10,992 bases of DNA from Acidimicrobiia bacterium. Its GTDB lineage: Bacteria; Actinomycetota; Acidimicrobiia; IMCC26256; BP-133. This document shows positions 7,839 through 10,992 of the stretch, in pieces. The notes under the pieces are model-generated. The model was not told where the DNA came from and did no database searches. It saw only the letters and a program-made list of their open reading frames with translations. The translations under genes and the position numbers were made by a program. Location of the stretch: NCBI GenBank assembly GCA_025934385.1, contig JAICYE010000031.1:1-10992 (forward strand), in the 5' to 3' direction. Each line of letters starts with the position of its first letter. Within the stretch, counting starts at the first letter, position 1.

Positions 7839-7841
7839 GCA
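7824..7841. promoter_or_regulatory. Palindrome TGCTTG-N6-CAAGCA overlapping the phasin -35 box
   Basis: The half-sites TGCTTG (7824-7829) and CAAGCA (7836-7841) are perfect inverted repeats around six bases, and the TTGACA -35 box lies inside. A protein bound here would exclude RNA polymerase, so this is a good candidate operator. TGC/GCA half-sites recall those of PhaR-type PHA repressors, but no PhaR-like gene is seen here. The XRE protein two genes downstream is the local candidate binder. Confidence 0.5.
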
Positions 7842-7870
7842 CCTCGGGCCCACATTCGATCTACCCGAGG
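7842..7870 (-). other. Stem-loop at the phaC stop codon
   Basis: CCTCGGG (7842-7848) and CCCGAGG (7864-7870) form a 7-bp stem with a 15-base loop that contains most of the phaC TAG. No T-run follows in the phaC direction. It may be a weak terminator or 3' stabiliser that separates phaC from the phasin promoter; the evidence is only the pairing. Confidence 0.3.
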
Positions 7871-9720
7871 ACGTACTTCCCGGGGGCGTCGCCGACCGGC
7901 GGGCGGGCGGTGCCCCCCACCGGCGGCGGCGTGCGCCGGGCGCCCGCCCGCTCGCCGATCCAGCCCGTCCAGTCCTCCCACCAGGAGCCCTTGTGCTCCG
8001 TGGCGCCAGCCAGCCAGGCCTTGGGATCCCGGGGGTTGGAGGAGTTGGTCCAGTGCACCGCCTTGGGGCTCGGTGGGTTCACGATCCCGGCGATGTGGCC
8101 CGACGACGACAGCGTGAACCGGACCCGGCCGGGCAGCAGCTGGGTCGTCTTGTAGGCCGACGTCCAGGGGGCGATGTGGTCCTCCTTGGCCGACAGCACG
8201 TAGGTGTCGACCTTGACCTGGCCGAGGTCGAGGCGGGTGTCGGCCAGGGTCATGACGCCCCGGGCCAGCTGGTTCTCGATGTAGCAGGACCGGAGGTAGA
8301 AGGAGTGCATGGCCGCCGGCATGCGGGTGCCGTCCTCGTTCCAGGCCAGGATGTCGAAGGCCGGCGGGTCCTCGCCCATGAGCCAGCTGCTGGCCACGTA
8401 GCTCCAGATGAGATCGTTCGCCCGCATGAAGTCGAACGTGCGGGACATCTCGTTGGAGTCGAGGAACCCCCGCTTGGCCATCTTGGCCTCGATGCGGGTC
8501 ACCGACTCGGGGTCGGAGAACGTGCCGAGAGCGCCGGGCTCGGAGAAGTCGACCAGGGTGTTGAGGAAGGTCGCCGAGTTGAGCCGGGTGTCGCCCTTGG
8601 CGGCCATGTAGGCCAACAGCATGGCGGTGAGGCTGCCCCCGAGGCAGAGCCCCACCATGTTGACCTTCTCGGAGCCGGTGACGTCGTTGATGACGTCGAG
8701 CGCCGTGCGAGGGCCGTCGAGGAGGTAGTCGTCGAGCCGGACGTGGCCCATGGTGGCGTCGGGGTTGCGGTAGCTGATCTGGAACACGGTGTGGCCGTGC
8801 TGCACCGCCCACTCGGCGAAGCTGCGCCCCGGGGCCAGGTCCATGATGTAGTACTTGTTGATCCAGGGCGGGCTGAACAGCAGCGGGACCTCATAGGTGG
8901 TCTCGGTCTGGGGGGCGTACTGGATCAGCTCCATGAGGTCGTTGCGGAACACGACCTTGCCCGGTGTGGCGGCGATGTTCTTGCCCACGGTGAACGCCGA
9001 CCGGTCGACCTTGCGGGGCAGCCCGCCATTGGTCGTGAGGTCGGTCATGAAGTTGCGGAATCCCCGCAGCAGGCTGACGCCGCCGGTCTCGAAGGCCCGC
9101 TTGAGGGCGGCGGGATTGGTGGCCAGGAAGTTGGTCGGGGCGAGGGCGTCGACCATGCCCCGGAGGGCGAACGACGCCTTGCCGTTCCAGGGCTCCTCCA
9201 GCTCGGCCAGGGCCACGAGGTCGTCCACGAGGCGGCCCACGAGGCGGTAGGCCTGTCCGGTGGCGAAGAAGGCGGCGTTCTCCTCCCAGGCCCGGTCGGC
9301 GAAGCGCTTGTCCTTGGCGGCCGGCGGGAGCGGGCCGGGGGTCTTCAGCCCGACGGCCCGGCCGGCGGCGGCCAGCCCGGTCAGGCCGAGGCCGGTGCCG
9401 CACCGGGCCACGGCGGCGATGGTCGGCAATGGCCGGCGGGCCACCTCGGTGCCGAAGCGGGCCAGCGCCTTGCTGAACGAGACCGGGTCGAGGGCGGCCA
9501 GACCGGTCTCGGGGGCGAGGATCTCGGCCGCCCGGGCGCCGGCGTGGTGCGACGCCGACCCCCGCCTCTCGGTCGTCTCGTCGGCCGGCGCGTCGATCAC
9601 GCCCGCGGTGCTCCGGCCTGTCGCTCGACCACTGTCCCTGGCGGCTCCCGCCGCCGTTGTCGGGGGGACACCCCCCAACCCCCGGCCGTTGCCCGTACCT
9701 TGGCTCTGCGGCGTTGCCAT
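7861..9720 (-). CDS. phaC: Class I polyhydroxyalkanoate synthase
   Basis: PhaC polymerises (R)-3-hydroxyacyl-CoA into PHA on the granule surface. The protein of 619 residues has a class I length and an alpha/beta-hydrolase domain. The lipase-like box GLCLGG (357-362) carries the nucleophile Cys359, with Asp514 in SAKEDHIAPW and His542 in SSGHIAGIVNPP completing the triad. The conserved blocks PLLFSPPWINKYYIMDLAPGRS (about 279-300) and NDLIWSYV (435-442) are also present. The first 65 or so residues are a Gly/Ala/Thr/Arg-rich disordered extension. I chose the ATG at 9720, with GAGGAG 11 bases upstream. A GTG at 9732, overlapping the upstream stop as GTGA, would add four residues and is possible. 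It appears to follow the hydratase and unknown genes in one operon. No PhaE or PhaR subunit gene is present, as expected for class I. Confidence 0.95.
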   Translation of the reverse strand: MATPQSQGTGNGRGLGGVPPTTAAGAARDSGRATGRSTAGVIDAPADETTERRGSASHHAGARAAEILAPETGLAALDPVSFSKALARFGTEVARRPLPTIAAVARCGTGLGLTGLAAAGRAVGLKTPGPLPPAAKDKRFADRAWEENAAFFATGQAYRLVGRLVDDLVALAELEEPWNGKASFALRGMVDALAPTNFLATNPAALKRAFETGGVSLLRGFRNFMTDLTTNGGLPRKVDRSAFTVGKNIAATPGKVVFRNDLMELIQYAPQTETTYEVPLLFSPPWINKYYIMDLAPGRSFAEWAVQHGHTVFQISYRNPDATMGHVRLDDYLLDGPRTALDVINDVTGSEKVNMVGLCLGGSLTAMLLAYMAAKGDTRLNSATFLNTLVDFSEPGALGTFSDPESVTRIEAKMAKRGFLDSNEMSRTFDFMRANDLIWSYVASSWLMGEDPPAFDILAWNEDGTRMPAAMHSFYLRSCYIENQLARGVMTLADTRLDLGQVKVDTYVLSAKEDHIAPWTSAYKTTQLLPGRVRFTLSSSGHIAGIVNPPSPKAVHWTNSSNPRDPKAWLAGATEHKGSWWEDWTGWIGERAGARRTPPPVGGTARPPVGDAPGKYVLG

Positions 9721-9728
9721 GCGTTCGC

Positions 9729-10307
9729 TCACTCCTCGGTCGTCAGGCTCAGGAACTCACGTTGCCAGTCGGCGTAGTTCAGATCGCCGGGCAGGGCCGC
9801 CACCTCGGCGGTCTTCTTGGCCGTCTCGTCGCCCCGGCGGCGGGCGATGTCGGCGATGTCGTCCGGGGAGCGATCGTTGCCCACGACCACGGCCCGCACG
9901 TCGCCGCCCTCGCACTCGGCCAGCACCGCCCGGGCCAGCACCCGCAGGAGGTCGATCCGGGCGTGGCGGTCGTCGGGCGTCGACGCCCCGGGCAGGTTCC
10001 CGGCCACGAGGACGACGCAGCCGTCCTTGGCCAGGACGGGCACCACGGTGGCCGCCGCCTCGAACCGGGCCAGCAGGCCTTCGGCCAGGAACTGCCGGAC
10101 GCGCCCGATGAGGCTCGGGGCGTCGACCTTCGTCTCCTTCGGCAGCTGCACGTAGCAGGCCAGGCTGCCGGGCTCGATGCCAACGCAGACCCCGGCCAGA
10201 TCGCCCGGCTCCGGCGCCCGCACCACCGAGAAGCCGGCCCGCTCCAGCGCCGCCGAGACCTCGTCGACCCGACCCGCCGAGCCCGTCACCAAGACTGTGT
10301 CACCCAT
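9729..10307 (-). CDS. Conserved-looking protein of unknown function in the PHA operon (Rossmann-like N-terminus)
   Basis: I do not recognise a named family for this 192-residue protein. The N-terminus, TVLVTGSAGRVDEVSAALERAGFSVV (about 4-29), reads as a beta-strand, glycine turn and helix, as in nucleotide-binding Rossmann folds or short-chain dehydrogenases. The turn is not a full TGxxxGxG, and no YxxxK is visible. The middle has two strand-like segments, ATVVPVLA and GCVVLVAG, as in a degenerate reductase fold. There are no membrane segments or signal peptide. The C-terminus (LNYADWQREFLSLTTEE) is acidic. The ATG at 10307 has AAGGAGA upstream. It lies 47 bases after the hydratase stop, and its own stop overlaps or nearly touches the phaC start, so it is cotranscribed and may act in granule formation or substrate supply. 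An inactive reductase-like scaffold is one possibility. Confidence 0.75.
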   Translation of the reverse strand: MGDTVLVTGSAGRVDEVSAALERAGFSVVRAPEPGDLAGVCVGIEPGSLACYVQLPKETKVDAPSLIGRVRQFLAEGLLARFEAAATVVPVLAKDGCVVLVAGNLPGASTPDDRHARIDLLRVLARAVLAECEGGDVRAVVVGNDRSPDDIADIARRRGDETAKKTAEVAALPGDLNYADWQREFLSLTTEE

Positions 10308-10339
10308 CCCGCCGTCTCCTTCCAGGGACCGTGGTCGGC

Positions 10340-10355
10340 GCGGCCGGCGGGCCGC
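10340..10355 (-). other. Short GC hairpin after the hydratase stop
   Basis: GCGGCC (10340-10345) and GGCCGC (10350-10355) pair around four bases and touch the hydratase stop codon. No T-run follows. In such GC-rich DNA this may be chance; at most it trims or stabilises the transcript between the two genes. Confidence 0.2.
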
Positions 10356-10819
10356 TACTCGTAGTACCGGAACAGGATCTCGGCCACACAGGCCGGCTTC
10401 GACTGGCCGTCGATCTCGAAGGTGGCGGCGAGCGTGACCTGCACCCCGCCGGCCACGGGCTCGACGGCGGCGATCTCAGCGCCCATCCGCACCCGGGAGC
10501 CCGCCGGCACCGGCGCCGGGAACCGCACCTTGTTGAGGCCGTAGTTCACGACGAGCTTGGCGCCGTCGACCTTGAGGAGCTGGAAGACGAAGACCGGCAC
10601 CAGCGACAGCGTGAGGTAGCCGTGGCCGATGGTCGTGCCGAACGGGCCGCTCTTGGCCCGCTCGATGTCGACGTGGATCCACTGATGGTCGCCCGTGGCG
10701 TCAGCGAAGCGGTTGATCTGCTCCTGGTCGATCGTGTGCCAGTCGCTGTGGCCCAGGTGCTTCCCGATCATCCCGGGCAGGTCGGCGAGGCTGATCGTGG
10801 CGGCGTCGCTGGTGCTCAT
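10355..10819 (-). CDS. MaoC-type (R)-specific enoyl-CoA hydratase (Rv0130/PhaJ-like)
   Basis: This 154-residue hot-dog-fold protein hydrates trans-2-enoyl-CoA to (R)-3-hydroxyacyl-CoA, a route from beta-oxidation to PHA monomers. The hydratase-2 motif is complete: FADATGDHQWIHVDIERA (38-55), with the catalytic pair Asp44 and His49 at the same spacing as in PhaJ, then GPFGTTIGHGYLTLSLVP (58-75). The block NYGLNKVRFPAPVPAGSRVR (92-111) and the end KPACVAEILFRYYE closely match, from memory, the mycobacterial Rv0130 type. I chose the ATG at 10819 because the conserved part begins soon after. An upstream in-frame start at 10858 would add 13 unconserved residues. The ribosome binding site (AGGGG) is weak. 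Its place upstream of phaC supports a supply role. No phaA or phaB is in the window. Confidence 0.9.
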   Translation of the reverse strand: MSTSDAATISLADLPGMIGKHLGHSDWHTIDQEQINRFADATGDHQWIHVDIERAKSGPFGTTIGHGYLTLSLVPVFVFQLLKVDGAKLVVNYGLNKVRFPAPVPAGSRVRMGAEIAAVEPVAGGVQVTLAATFEIDGQSKPACVAEILFRYYE

Positions 10820-10903
10820 GCAGGCCCCTGTCGCTCGGTCGGCGGGCACCGGCGGCACGCCGGCGCGACCAATCGAGCATAGGCGGGGCGACCCGGGCCG
10901 CCC

Positions 10904-10992
10904 TCATCGCCGGAAGGGCAGCACCACCCCCTCCGGGGCGGGTTCGGAGACCGGCGGGCCGAACCCCTCGGCGGCCAGGGCCGGGCCCGCCA
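10904..10992 (-). CDS. C-terminal end of an unidentified gene (partial)
   Basis: In the minus frame that ends in TGA at 10904-10906, the last 28 residues read AGPALAAEGFGPPVSEPAP and then EGVVLPFRR. The composition looks like a normal protein tail, and the frame is open to the window edge. It is too short to name. The 84 bases between it and the hydratase start hold a possible -10 box (TATGCT on the minus strand, 10876-10881), so the hydratase could start a new transcript. Confidence 0.4.
   Translation of the reverse strand, partial: AGPALAAEGFGPPVSEPAPEGVVLPFRR

Noticed and set aside
6142..9777. Long plus-strand open frames over the PHA genes
   Set aside because: They are mirror frames of fadB2, phasin and phaC with no family motifs and no sensible starts.

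Overview
The window is very GC-rich with tightly packed genes, GTG and TTG starts, stop/start overlaps and strong GGAGG-type ribosome binding sites. This fits a high-GC actinobacterium. Several proteins resemble mycobacterial ones: an Rv0130-type hydratase, a FadB2-type dehydrogenase, and an XRE regulator of the kind found near phasin-like genes. An uncultured Acidimicrobiia-like lineage is a reasonable guess from overall look, but the sequence shown does not prove it.

Layout. (1) Positions 1-879, minus strand: the N-terminal part of an APH-like phosphotransferase, preceded by a small two-helix membrane protein (PLDc_N type). (2) Positions 1020-5952, plus strand: a compact tryptophan operon in the order trpC - trpB2 - trpF - trpB - trpA. 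It covers the last steps from phosphoribosylanthranilate to tryptophan, except that trpE, trpG and trpD are absent. It carries two different TrpB proteins: a TrpB2-type enzyme and a canonical TrpA-partner TrpB. (3) Positions 5953-10819, minus strand: a polyhydroxyalkanoate (PHA) locus. Read in its own direction it runs MaoC-type (R)-hydratase, unknown protein, class I PHA synthase, then a new promoter with operator-like palindromes, phasin, 3-hydroxybutyryl-CoA dehydrogenase and an XRE-type regulator. (4) Positions 10904-10992, minus strand: the probable C-terminal end of another gene.

The most unusual structure is the trpB-trpA junction. The trpB stop codon is followed at once by a perfect 17-bp inverted repeat (5088-5104 / 5131-5147) that would bury the ribosome binding site and the first two bases of the TTG start of trpA. 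A 21-codon mini-ORF spans the whole element. It starts by an ATGA overlap with the trpB stop, ends by a TTGA overlap with the trpA start, and has one Trp codon in the hairpin loop. It looks like a device for coupling, and possibly Trp-sensing, at the step where TrpB and TrpA must be made in equal amounts. That function is inferred. An inserted palindromic repeat is the main alternative.

The PHA genes form a coherent set. The hydratase could supply (R)-3-hydroxyacyl-CoA from beta-oxidation, PhaC polymerises it, the phasin coats the granule, and the XRE protein is the natural candidate to bind the palindromes at the phasin promoter. The trp operon and the PHA cluster converge with their stop codons directly abutting (TAGCTA at 5950-5955), leaving no room for a terminator between them.
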